From Solirubrobacterales bacterium (GTDB taxonomy: Bacteria > Actinomycetota > Thermoleophilia > Solirubrobacterales > Solirubrobacteraceae), in assembly GCA_003132505.1 (NCBI GenBank), contig PKXY01000044.1, positions 1 through 64,000 of the forward strand: DNA of 64,000 nucleotides, read 5' to 3'. Of this stretch, positions 24,972-34,232 are shown one piece after another. Numbering within the stretch: position 1 is the stretch's first letter; the number at the start of each line of letters is the position of its first letter. The position numbers were made by a program, and so were the translations under genes. The notes under the pieces are model-generated. The model made no database searches and was not told the DNA's origin. It worked only from the letters and a program-made list of their open reading frames with translations.

Positions 24972-25379
24972 ATGAACCTCACTTTTTCCCAATGCTTCGT
25001 CCTAGTCCATGACCCCGACCTCGCACTGGCCTTCTACCGCGACACTCTCGGCCTCGAACTGCGCAACGACGTCGCCCGCGAGAACTTCCGCTGGATCACC
25101 GTCGGCGCCGCCTCCCAGCCCGGCGTCGCGATCGTCCTCACGAACTACCTGAACGGCAGCCCCGCCGACGCCGACGCGCTCGCCGCCCTGCTCGCCAAGG
25201 GCGCCCTCAACGGCGTCCACTTCCACACCGACGACCTCGACGCTACCTTCGAGAAGCTGGGCGCCGCGGGCGCCGAGATCGTGCAGGAGCCGACCGAGCA
25301 GTTCTGGGGCACGCGGGACTGCGCCGTGCGCGACCCGTCCGGCAACCTGGTGCGCATCGACCAGCCACCCGCCGCGTAG
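24972..25379 (+). CDS. VOC family protein (glyoxalase/bleomycin-resistance fold)
   Basis: 135 residues with paired beta-alpha-beta-beta-beta modules: LTFSQCFVLVHDPDLALAFY, RDTLGLELRNDV, and in the second half NGVHFHTDDLDATFEKL, FWGTRDCAVRDPSGNLVRI. The usual metal ligands (His in VHFHTDD, acidic residue in the C-terminal strand) are partly visible. It follows the AraC regulator after 10 nt. It may be an enzyme or a binding protein; substrate unknown. Confidence 0.85.
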   Translation: MNLTFSQCFVLVHDPDLALAFYRDTLGLELRNDVARENFRWITVGAASQPGVAIVLTNYLNGSPADADALAALLAKGALNGVHFHTDDLDATFEKLGAAGAEIVQEPTEQFWGTRDCAVRDPSGNLVRIDQPPAA

Positions 25380-25484
25380 GCCGCCGCCGCCGCCAGCCTG
25401 CGTGCCTTCGCCGGCCCCGACGTTGACGGCGCCCAGCGCACCGAGCTCGTCGGGGAGCTGTCAGTCACGGCAAGCGTCTGCGGT

Positions 25485-26648
25485 CTAGATGCCGAGGATG
25501 TGCTCGATCATGAGTTGGTCTGCGGCTTCGTGGTGGCGACCTTCGGTGTTTGCGAGCAGCGCGGTGAAGTCCTCATCACGGATCGCCTCAAGCACTTCGG
25601 GCGAGAACCCCGGCGTCGGTTCGCTGAGTTGCGCGGCGCCGGCTTTGTCGCAGGCTGCTTGGATCGCCTCGTTGGTATCGAATGCTGCGGCTTTGGCGGC
25701 GAGGATCTTGTAATTGCGGATGCAGCCGCGAGCGAACGCCGCATAGACGTCGATGTCGTCCTCGCTGCGATACGCGCGCGCATCGAAATGACGAGGCCCG
25801 TCATAGCCCGAGCGCTCTAGCAGCCGCACCGTCAGGAACGCTTCCTTGAGGTCCTCCGCGCCGAAGCGGAAGTCCTGGTCGAAGCGCGGCCCATTCTGGG
25901 AGTTGAGATCAACGTGGAACAGCTTGCCCGCCCACAACGCCTGACCGACCGACTGCGAGAACGACAGGCCCGCCATCGACTCGTGCGCCATCTCCGGATT
26001 CACGCCAAGCATCTCCGGATGGGCGAGCGTCTCGATGAAATGCAGCATGTGCCCGGTCGTCGGCAGATAGATGTGGGCGCGCGGCTCGTTCGGCTTTGCC
26101 TCGAGCGCGATCCGCGTCGCGAGACCCTGCGAGCGCACGTACTCACAGAGAAAATCGACGCCCTCCCGGTAGCGCTCCAACGCCACGCGCGGATCGCGAG
26201 CCGCGCCCGACTCGACGCCCTCCCGGCCACCCCACAACACAAAGATCCCGGCCCCAAGCTCAGCGCCAATATCGATCGCCGCGACAGCCTTACGCAACGC
26301 GAAACGCCGCACCGCCGGATCCGCCGCCGTCAACGCGCCGTCCTTGAAGACCGGCTGCCTGAACAGATCCACCGTCGTCATCGGCACGCACAAACCCGCA
26401 CCACGCACCGCCTCGCCGAAACGCGCGACGATCCGATCGCGTTCCGCCGGAGAGGAGCCAAACGGCACCAAATCATCGTCGTGCAGGCTCACCCCCCACG
26501 CACCAACCTCAGCCAACCGCTCCACGATCGTCTCTGGCTCAACCGGCGGACGCGTCGGCAACCCAAACGGGTCACCCCCACGATGACCGACGGTCCACAA
26601 CCCAAAACTGAAGCGGTCCTCGGGTGCGGCTGCATACGGATCAGACAT
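25485..26648 (-). CDS. xylA: Xylose isomerase (class I, actinobacterial type)
   Basis: 387 residues of a TIM-barrel aldose-ketose isomerase that turns D-xylose into D-xylulose with two divalent metals. Landmarks are FSFGLWTVGHRGGDPFG, the catalytic-histidine strand GVSLHDDDLVPFG, the metal-glutamate region ALEAKPNEPRAHIYLP, GVNPEMAHE, and LFHVDLNSQNGPRFDQD. GAGGAG stands 5 nt before ATG 26648. The start overlaps the stop of an IclR-regulator remnant (TGATG), so it is translated from that ORF's transcript. No xylulokinase gene is in view. Confidence 0.94.
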   Translation of the reverse strand: MSDPYAAAPEDRFSFGLWTVGHRGGDPFGLPTRPPVEPETIVERLAEVGAWGVSLHDDDLVPFGSSPAERDRIVARFGEAVRGAGLCVPMTTVDLFRQPVFKDGALTAADPAVRRFALRKAVAAIDIGAELGAGIFVLWGGREGVESGAARDPRVALERYREGVDFLCEYVRSQGLATRIALEAKPNEPRAHIYLPTTGHMLHFIETLAHPEMLGVNPEMAHESMAGLSFSQSVGQALWAGKLFHVDLNSQNGPRFDQDFRFGAEDLKEAFLTVRLLERSGYDGPRHFDARAYRSEDDIDVYAAFARGCIRNYKILAAKAAAFDTNEAIQAACDKAGAAQLSEPTPGFSPEVLEAIRDEDFTALLANTEGRHHEAADQLMIEHILGI

Positions 26649-26821
26649 CAAACTCCTCTGTTTGGGCGATGAATCGTCGACGGCCGGGGCAGCGACATCC
26701 GCTCCGCGAGCTGGCTGAGGCTCAAACCCCGGTGCTCGCTCTCCAGTGCCCGAAGCACGCTCGCGGCGCGGGCGATCACCTGGATTCCGCTAGCGCTTGC
26801 GTCCTTTGCACCTGCTGCCAC
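26648..26821 (-). pseudogene. IclR-family regulator, N-terminal remnant / xylA leader ORF
   Basis: A 57-codon frame from GTG 26821 reads GIQVIARAASVLRALESEHR then GLSLSQLAERMSLPRPSTIHR, the winged-helix start of IclR-type repressors, and then ends PNRGV in the xylA ribosome site. The recognition helix is present but the rest (about 190 residues) is missing, as if deleted up to xylA. A consensus TATAAT 6 nt upstream would drive leaderless transcription of this ORF and xylA. It may now serve only as a translated leader. Confidence 0.6.
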
Positions 26822-26827
26822 GCCTCT

Positions 26828-26833
26828 ATTATA
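26828..26833 (-). promoter_or_regulatory. Consensus -10 TATAAT before IclR remnant and xylA
   Basis: TATAAT on the minus strand, 6 nt before GTG 26821; no clear -35. The surrounding 20 nt are the only AT-rich patch between xylA and the MutS-like genes. Confidence 0.55.
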
Positions 26834-26958
26834 TTTCGCGAGCCCGAACGGACCGGTTCAGCTTGTGGTCTTTCAATCGACCGCTTGCCGCACCGATGCT
26901 CGCGACTGCTGGCGTCAGCCAGTCCTCGCCTCGCGGCTGGTGGGCCGTCGCGGTGTCG

Positions 26959-28476
26959 TCAGTCGGCGAGTGCGGCATGGGCCGGCTCGGCGAAGATTCG
27001 CTCGTAGAGGTCTTCGCCGTAGCTGGTGGTGAGCGGCTCGCCTTCGACGAGCCTGAAGGTTCGCTGGCCCTCGTCTTGGCGTGGCGCGCGCAGGAAAGCG
27101 GCTGTCTCCGCACGCTCCGCGTAGAGCCCGCCGGCGAGGTCGTACATGTGCGTGACGAAGAAGATCTTGATGCCTGCTTCCTGGAGTGCGCGAATGATCT
27201 GCCGGGCGATCTCCGAGCCTTCTTGCTCGTTGGTCGCGGCGAATGACTCGTTGAAAAGCAGCGTGCTGCCCGGGGTGAGCTGGTCGGCGATCTGACTCAT
27301 CCGGCGGAGCTCCTCGTCGAACTTGCCGGCCTCGAGCGTGACGTCCTCCTCGCGCTTGAAGTGCGTGAACACGCCGGTCCGGATGTCGGCGGCGAACGAC
27401 TGCGCGGCGACGAACATGCCGGATTGCATCATCAGCTGCGCGACTCCGACGCCGCGCAGAAACGTCGATTTGCCGCCCTGGTTGGCGCCCGTGACGATGA
27501 TCAGCGTCTTGTCGTTGGCGTTTAGGTCGTTGCCGACGACGCCTTGGATTTTCAGCGCCAAACACGGGTCGTACAAGCCGCTGGCCTGCAGCTTCGCGAA
27601 TCCCGCGGCGGACGGGTCGGGCATGCAGGTCGGTTGGCCTGTGCCGGTGAGTTGCGCGTAGAGGTTGAGGGTCGCGACGTACAAGCCGAGCTCCGCGCGG
27701 AGCAGGCTGAAGAAGCTCAGGATGTGGTCGACGGATTGCCGGGCGGCGTTGGCGGCGAGGTTGAGGCCTCTGTCTCGCAACTCCTCGAGCGCGCGAAAGC
27801 CGGCCTCGTCGCGGTCGGCGATCGCGAAGCTGTAGTGCGGGCCTTTGGCGAGCGGGGAGAGGCGCGAGCGCCAGCTGCCGCGGCGGTCGGACGGGCGGCG
27901 CAGGACGTATTTCGTGCCCTTGTTGCCGTCGTCGAGCTCGGCGCTGATCAGGACGCCGCGGCGGAAGCGCAGCTCGCGCAGCTGCGCCTGGACCTCGGCG
28001 AGGTAGTCCTCGCCGAGGTCGCTTTTGATTGTCGCGAACAGGCGCGTGAAGCCTTCGCATGTGAACTGCGTGGCGTGCGCTTCGGCGATCTCGTGAAGGC
28101 GTTTGAGTGCGCCGACGAGCAACTCGAGGACTCGCAGCGAGTTGGCGAGCACCGACCCGGACGAGCGCAGCAGGGGGCTGAACCAGACTGTTTTAGGCGC
28201 CGCGAGCGCCTCGATCGCGACGGCGTAGATCTCTCTGACGGTGTCCGGGTGCTCGATGCAATCAGCGAGGATCTGTTGGCGATAGCGGATAGCGGCTGGA
28301 TCGGAGAGACCTAGGAGTAGCGCGCGCTGGGCGATCTCGCGCAGGAAGCCGTCGCCGAGCGCCATCGCTTCGAGCAGCGTGTTCAGCTCGAGGTCTGATG
28401 TGAGCACGTCGGTGTTCGCCGGCAGCTCGCGCCCCAGGTCGAAGTCCTCGTCTCTGTGCATGAGGTAAGCCTTCAT
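26959..28476 (-). CDS. MutS-like ATPase, second of a pair
   Basis: 505 residues from ATG 28476. No mismatch-recognition or connector domain; the helical core (FLREIAQRALLLGLSDPAAI) leads to a MutS ATPase: Walker A GANQGGKSTFLRG, GMFVAAQSFAADI, FTHFKREED, Walker B LLFNESFAATNEQEG and a histidine loop FFVTHMYDLAG. Its start overlaps the stop of the partner gene (ATGA), so the two are coupled and may form a heterodimer. Related MutS-like ATPases act outside mismatch repair; the role here is unknown. Confidence 0.85.
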   Translation of the reverse strand: MKAYLMHRDEDFDLGRELPANTDVLTSDLELNTLLEAMALGDGFLREIAQRALLLGLSDPAAIRYRQQILADCIEHPDTVREIYAVAIEALAAPKTVWFSPLLRSSGSVLANSLRVLELLVGALKRLHEIAEAHATQFTCEGFTRLFATIKSDLGEDYLAEVQAQLRELRFRRGVLISAELDDGNKGTKYVLRRPSDRRGSWRSRLSPLAKGPHYSFAIADRDEAGFRALEELRDRGLNLAANAARQSVDHILSFFSLLRAELGLYVATLNLYAQLTGTGQPTCMPDPSAAGFAKLQASGLYDPCLALKIQGVVGNDLNANDKTLIIVTGANQGGKSTFLRGVGVAQLMMQSGMFVAAQSFAADIRTGVFTHFKREEDVTLEAGKFDEELRRMSQIADQLTPGSTLLFNESFAATNEQEGSEIARQIIRALQEAGIKIFFVTHMYDLAGGLYAERAETAAFLRAPRQDEGQRTFRLVEGEPLTTSYGEDLYERIFAEPAHAALAD

Positions 28477-30008
28477 CTTGCGACCCCTGCCTTGAGCGTG
28501 TCGTAGTCCAGCCTGTACTTTTGGGCCAGTGCTGCGGCGTAGGCGCGCCCATCGGCGGGGCGCCGCTCGAGCTTGAACGTCCGCATCGTCGGATCGCCCG
28601 GATCGACCATGCTGGTCATGCTGACGATCTTCTCGTTCAGCGACGCGAGCTCGTCGACGAATGTGACGTACACGCACAGAAGGTCGAGCTGTGTGATCCG
28701 CTCGAGCACCTTCGCTCCGAGCAGACGCGCGTCCTGCAGTGTCGTCGAGCCGAAGCTCTCGTTCATGATGATGATGCTGTTCGGCGTCGCCACCTCGAGG
28801 ATCTCGTGGATCCGGTAGAGCTCGTCTTCGAGCTTGCCGCGCAACGTCGCGAGGTCCTCCTCCCGCTCGAAGTGGGCGAACATCTGGTCGAAGAGGAAGA
28901 GCTGCGCTTCATTGCCGGGCACCTGACAGCCGAGCGCGGCGAGGTAGTGGAGCTGTCCGAAGGTCCGCGCGAATGTCGTCTTGCCGCCATTGTTGGGGCC
29001 GGATACGACGAACACGCGCTCGCGGTCGTCGAGCTGGAAGTCGTTGCAGACCACGGTTTCGTCGTCGCCTGAGAGCTTGTCAGCGAGCGCGATGTCGAAG
29101 GCGTCGCGTGCCCGGATTGCCTTCGAGCCGTCGGAGACCCGCGGATAGCAGAAGCGCAGTGCTGGGCGCTCGAGGCGCTCGAGGTACTCGCGGTAGGCGA
29201 CGTAGAACTGGATCTCGCGGTCGAAGGTCAGGATCGTCGGATCGGTGTACGCGCTGGTATTGGCGCAGTACTCCTGGAGCGCGCGGAAGGGCTCGGGGTG
29301 GATGCGCGCCACGAGGTCGAGGACCTGTGCTTCGACGTGGTTCATGTCCGCCGGTCCGGCGGGGGACGCGACGCGGTAGTCCTTGACGGCGCCCTGCTTG
29401 AAGCGCGCGAACGTCTCGTCGACCTCGGCGCCCTGGTCGGCCTGGTCGTTGTAGCTGGTCACGGTGATGCGGTTGCCCTTGATGTGAAGGTTGTATTGGA
29501 GTCCAACGAGGTCGTTCGCGACCTTGGTTGTCTGCTCGACGAGCGTGGTGAACGCCGGCGAGGTGGCGTAGCTGAGGAGGTAGACGCGAAAGGCAAGCAT
29601 GCCGTGCGACCTGAGGCGTGCTTTGCTCAGGTCGCCAGCAAGGCACTTGACGGCGTCGCAGTAGTCCTCGACGGCTCTCAGGTACCAGCGCTGCTGCTGC
29701 CGCGCGAAGTGGAGCTTGCCGACGAGCGCGCGGTGTCTGCGCATCCACCGCAGCTTCGTGGCGAACGAGCGGATGTCGTCGAGCACTGTCTTGTTCTCGA
29801 GGTCGCGGAAGACTTCGTGGCGGTAGTTGATCGTCGCGACGCTGTGAAGCGGCGCCCGGTAAAGCGGCACGAGGTCGTATTCCTCGCGACCTTTGGTGAT
29901 CGAGCCGACGACGCGGTCGAGCTGGAGATCAGCGAAGAACGCTGGAGTGGCAGCGTCGTCCACGCCAGCAGTGGGCTCAGGCTGATCGAAGAGGATGCTG
30001 CGAAACAC
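28473..30008 (-). CDS. MutS-like ATPase, first of a pair
   Basis: About 511 residues from GTG 30008 (VFRSILFDQPEP), where the recognisable sequence begins; an open frame continues to 30194 but looks non-coding. The ATPase has Walker A GPNNGGKTTFART, VPGNEAQLFLFDQMFAHFE and Walker B SIIIMNESFGSTTLQDA. The histidine loop reads VYVTFVDELAS, with phenylalanine where its partner has histidine, so the two sites of a heterodimer would be unequal. Upstream core includes a long helical lever (residues about 100-250). No MutL gene nearby. Confidence 0.83.
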   Translation of the reverse strand: MFRSILFDQPEPTAGVDDAATPAFFADLQLDRVVGSITKGREEYDLVPLYRAPLHSVATINYRHEVFRDLENKTVLDDIRSFATKLRWMRRHRALVGKLHFARQQQRWYLRAVEDYCDAVKCLAGDLSKARLRSHGMLAFRVYLLSYATSPAFTTLVEQTTKVANDLVGLQYNLHIKGNRITVTSYNDQADQGAEVDETFARFKQGAVKDYRVASPAGPADMNHVEAQVLDLVARIHPEPFRALQEYCANTSAYTDPTILTFDREIQFYVAYREYLERLERPALRFCYPRVSDGSKAIRARDAFDIALADKLSGDDETVVCNDFQLDDRERVFVVSGPNNGGKTTFARTFGQLHYLAALGCQVPGNEAQLFLFDQMFAHFEREEDLATLRGKLEDELYRIHEILEVATPNSIIIMNESFGSTTLQDARLLGAKVLERITQLDLLCVYVTFVDELASLNEKIVSMTSMVDPGDPTMRTFKLERRPADGRAYAAALAQKYRLDYDTLKAGVAR

Positions 30009-30342
30009 CGACGGCGCGTCGCGCGGCGTTTTCGCGGCTGCGAGGCGCGTCGCGCCGGCTCGCGGTGTCGCGGCACGCCCGTTCGCTTCGGACGCTCCGC
30101 GGTGGCTTGCGGGAGGCGCTGCTGCGCGACCGGACTCGCTCACGAATGACCTCGCGGTTCGGTAGAGGCCATCAGCGCGGCAGTGCGCAGACAAAGGCGA
30201 GCCTCATCGCCTATCGACAACAGGATACAAGGTCGGTCGCGGTAGCAGACAGTGCTGCAGCGGGCCGGTGGCGTGACCGGTGACTCGCCGCCAGCAGTGA
30301 AGTGATGCTCGCGGACGCGAGAGCGGAGATCGAGAGTGTTGA

Positions 30343-31722
<1,380 letters not shown>

Positions 31723-31880
31723 CTGCGCTGAGCTTCACCGCCGGCCATGCTCACCGACCTCGTGCCGTGCCGTTCGACTTCGAGGCGACCGGACATGGCG
31801 TTTCGGGTCACGGTGCATGCCCTCGAGTGGCCCGTATCGTCGGTCTCACCTTGCGCTCTGCGTCTGCGGTTTCGCTGCCG

Positions 31881-32084
31881 TTACCCGTTCGCTCGTGTGA
31901 GGATCAGGACGATGACCACCGACAGCGCAATCAGGTATGCGAACGCGAACGCCGCGCGCCGTGCCGCCTCGAGCGCGGCGTAGCGCGAGCCTCTGGCGTG
32001 GCGTTGGAGCTCGTCGTAGGAGATCAGGAACGCCATTGCCGCCCCGATCAGGTCCAACGGCAATAGCAGGAAGAGGAGACTCAT
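31881..32084 (-). CDS. Small two-helix membrane protein
   Basis: 67 residues: MSLLFLLLPLDLIGAAMAFL, then a short basic/polar middle (ISYDELQRHARGSRY) and a second hydrophobic stretch FAFAYLIALSVVIVLIL. The ATG overlaps the stop of a small upstream frame (TGATG). No ribosome site is evident, consistent with coupled translation. Not recognised as a known family; found divergent from the membrane-complex operon. Confidence 0.5.
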   Translation of the reverse strand: MSLLFLLLPLDLIGAAMAFLISYDELQRHARGSRYAALEAARRAAFAFAYLIALSVVIVLILTRANG

Positions 32085-32224
32085 CAGGCGGCGTCCACGA
32101 ACCGTCGCTGGATGTCGCCGGCGCTGCGTGCGAGCGTGCCGACGAACACACCGGTCGGCAGCCAACGTACGGTCGAGCGACCGCGCGTGCGGCAGCGCCC
32201 GGATGCGTCGCGCCAATCGCTCAT
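32084..32224 (-). CDS. Possible 46-residue protein coupled to the small membrane protein
   Basis: A short frame from ATG 32224 (MSDWRDASGRCRTRGRSTVR) whose stop overlaps the next ATG. A TATAAC sequence lies 9 nt before the start. Basic, with no recognisable domain; support is context only. Confidence 0.3.
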   Translation of the reverse strand: MSDWRDASGRCRTRGRSTVRWLPTGVFVGTLARSAGDIQRRFVDAA

Positions 32225-32606
32225 CGACTGCGAAGGGTCGCACGTTATAAGGAGGCCACGGGCGCCACGTGTGGCCGAGCTCCGCCGAGTTCGAGGCGGC
32301 AGGTGAGGCGCGTCTGCTGAGGGCCGTGCGAAGTCTCGGCGGGCGCAAGCGCTGGACAGTCGAATTCCGGCTAGCAGAGCGGAGCGCCAGATCGCGCTGA
32401 GCGAGCGCACCGATCGCGGGATCAAGCGCGAAGCCCGACAAACACGACGGATCTGGCGAGGATCCGGCCGACCTCGCCTTGACAGGCGGTACGCCGCTGC
32501 AATAGAACCCCCGCGGAGTACGCGCTGAAGTCCGCGTTATGCCGGTAGCCCGGACGATGACTTCTACCTCGACAACGAGCGTGGAGTCCTTCGACCGGAG
32601 ACGTAC
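32225..32606. other. Intergenic upstream of first membrane-complex operon
   Basis: About 380 nt without a credible gene. It holds a TTGACA-type promoter (listed separately) roughly 100 nt before the first operon start and CCGGAG near the GTG. Confidence 0.4.
32479..32508 (+). promoter_or_regulatory. Probable promoter of first hyf-like operon
   Basis: Perfect -35 TTGACA (32479-32484), 18-nt spacer, and TAGAAC (32503-32508, 4 of 6 matches to TATAAT). It lies 98 nt upstream of GTG 32607. Confidence 0.5.
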
Positions 32607-33554
32607 GTGGACTACGTCATACAAGTCCTACAGAGCGCCGTGGTGCTCTTCCTGGCGCCCCTTTACACGGGCGCGATCGCTCGCGCCGAAGCAATCGTGC
32701 AGTCGAAACGCGGCCCGAGCGTGCTGCAGCCGTACCGCGACCTCGCGAAGCTGCTGCGCAAAGGCAGCGCGACCTCGGAGGACGCGTCGTGGATCTTCCG
32801 TGGCGCCCCGTTCGTAGCGTTTGCGTGCTACCTGACAGTGTCGGTGATCGTGCCGGTGATCACCGACGAGCCGCTCCCGCTCGCGTTCCTCGCCGACCTG
32901 ATCGGCGGCGCGTTCGTGCTCGGGCTAGCGAGCTTCGCGATCTCGCTCGCGGCGCTCGACACCGCCAGCCCGCTCGGCGGCCTGGGGGCGAGTCGCACGA
33001 CCTGGGTCGGCAGCTTCGCCGAACCGGCGCTGATCCTCGTCTTCTTCACCGTCGGCGTGCTTTCGGCATCAGACAACCCCTACCTGATGAACCACGCGCT
33101 CGCGCACTCGCCGGATGCCCTGGTGCTGCCGACACACATCCTCGGCGCGATCGCGTTCTTCATGATCGTGCTCGCCGAGAACGGAAGGATCCCGATCGAT
33201 AACCCAGCCGGGACGATCGAGATCTCGATGATCGAGGAAAGCCGCGTGCTCGAGTACTCCGGCCGTGAGTACGCGCTCGTGAAGTGGGGCGGCTGGATGA
33301 AGGTCTTCCTGATGTCCGCGATCTTCATGAACGTGTTCGTGCTCCCCTGGGGTCTCGGCGGCGCCAGTGACCTCGGGAGCGCGCTGCTCGGGATCCTCGC
33401 CCTCGCCGGGAAGCTGATCGTCTGCGGTACCGCGATCGTGATCGTCGACAGCTCTTTCGCGAAGCTGCGCTTCTTCCGCATCGCCGAGTTCCTCGGCGCG
33501 GCGTTCCTGCTCGCGCTCGTCGGCGTGGCGACCTCCTACGTGATCGGAAAGTGA
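32607..33554 (+). CDS. hyfC: Hydrogenase-4/complex I-like subunit C (NuoH-type), copy 1
   Basis: 315 residues with about eight transmembrane helices, the membrane anchor that links redox arm and ion pumps in this superfamily. The first loop has SKRGPSVLQPYRDLAKLLRK, and the third has the diagnostic RIPIDNPAGTIEISMIEESR with VLEYSGREYALVKW, both close to HycD/HyfC. The acidic residues of the quinone/ion cavity are kept. Start GTG 32607. Heads a seven-gene operon (C-E-F-G-H-I-B) with 1-4 nt overlaps. Confidence 0.9.
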   Translation: MDYVIQVLQSAVVLFLAPLYTGAIARAEAIVQSKRGPSVLQPYRDLAKLLRKGSATSEDASWIFRGAPFVAFACYLTVSVIVPVITDEPLPLAFLADLIGGAFVLGLASFAISLAALDTASPLGGLGASRTTWVGSFAEPALILVFFTVGVLSASDNPYLMNHALAHSPDALVLPTHILGAIAFFMIVLAENGRIPIDNPAGTIEISMIEESRVLEYSGREYALVKWGGWMKVFLMSAIFMNVFVLPWGLGGASDLGSALLGILALAGKLIVCGTAIVIVDSSFAKLRFFRIAEFLGAAFLLALVGVATSYVIGK

Positions 33555-33557
33555 GCG

Positions 33558-34232
33558 ATGGAGGGCCTGTCGTCCCTGTCGACTGAGGGGGTCCTGCTCG
33601 ACCTCGCCGCGGTCGTGATCCTCTTGTGCGCGTTCGCCTGTCTGGGATCCAAGCTCTTCGACCGCTACGTCGCCTATTACGGGCTGCAGTCGCTGACGCT
33701 GGCGTTTGCGGCGGGCGTCGTCGCTCAGCACAACGGCGAGGCGGGGCTGTGGGTGTTGGCCGCGATCACGTTCGCACTCAAGGGCGTGGCGATCCCACTG
33801 GCGACGCGGCGCTTTCTGCTCGAGCGCTTCCACCTCAACCGTGATGTGGCGCTGTCCACCGGTCTGTCGCGCTCGCTGATCGTCGGCGCAGCGCTGACGG
33901 TGTTCGCCTATCTGACGATCGGGCGCGGCGAGATCGGCGTCGCGCTCGTCGCGCGAGCGGTCGTGCCGATCGCCGTCGCGGTCATCCTGCTCGGCGGGCT
34001 GTGCATGGTCGTGCGCCGTCACACGATCGCCCAGCTCATCGGCTGGCTGATCATCGAGAACGGCGTCTTCCTCGCCGCGATCGCGACGATCGCGACGTTC
34101 CCGTTCATCGTCGAGGCCGGCGTCTTCCTCGACCTCGTCGCCGCCGTGCTGATCATGATCACGTTCGTCTCCGGCTTGGCCCACCAGCTCGCCGAGGCCA
34201 GCGCAACCGAGCTGCGTCAGTTGAGCGAGTGA
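33558..34232 (+). CDS. hyfE: Hydrogenase-4-like subunit E (NuoK-related), copy 1
   Basis: 224 residues and seven predicted helices. HyfE proteins are extended NuoK relatives; here the conserved part is AQLIGWLIIENGVFLAAIA, including the membrane glutamate in IIENG, with RYVAYYGLQSLTLAFA in the second helix region. The gene starts 3 nt after subunit C and its stop overlaps the start of subunit F (GTGA). It should sit between C and the antiporter-like subunits. Confidence 0.88.
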   Translation: MEGLSSLSTEGVLLDLAAVVILLCAFACLGSKLFDRYVAYYGLQSLTLAFAAGVVAQHNGEAGLWVLAAITFALKGVAIPLATRRFLLERFHLNRDVALSTGLSRSLIVGAALTVFAYLTIGRGEIGVALVARAVVPIAVAVILLGGLCMVVRRHTIAQLIGWLIIENGVFLAAIATIATFPFIVEAGVFLDLVAAVLIMITFVSGLAHQLAEASATELRQLSE

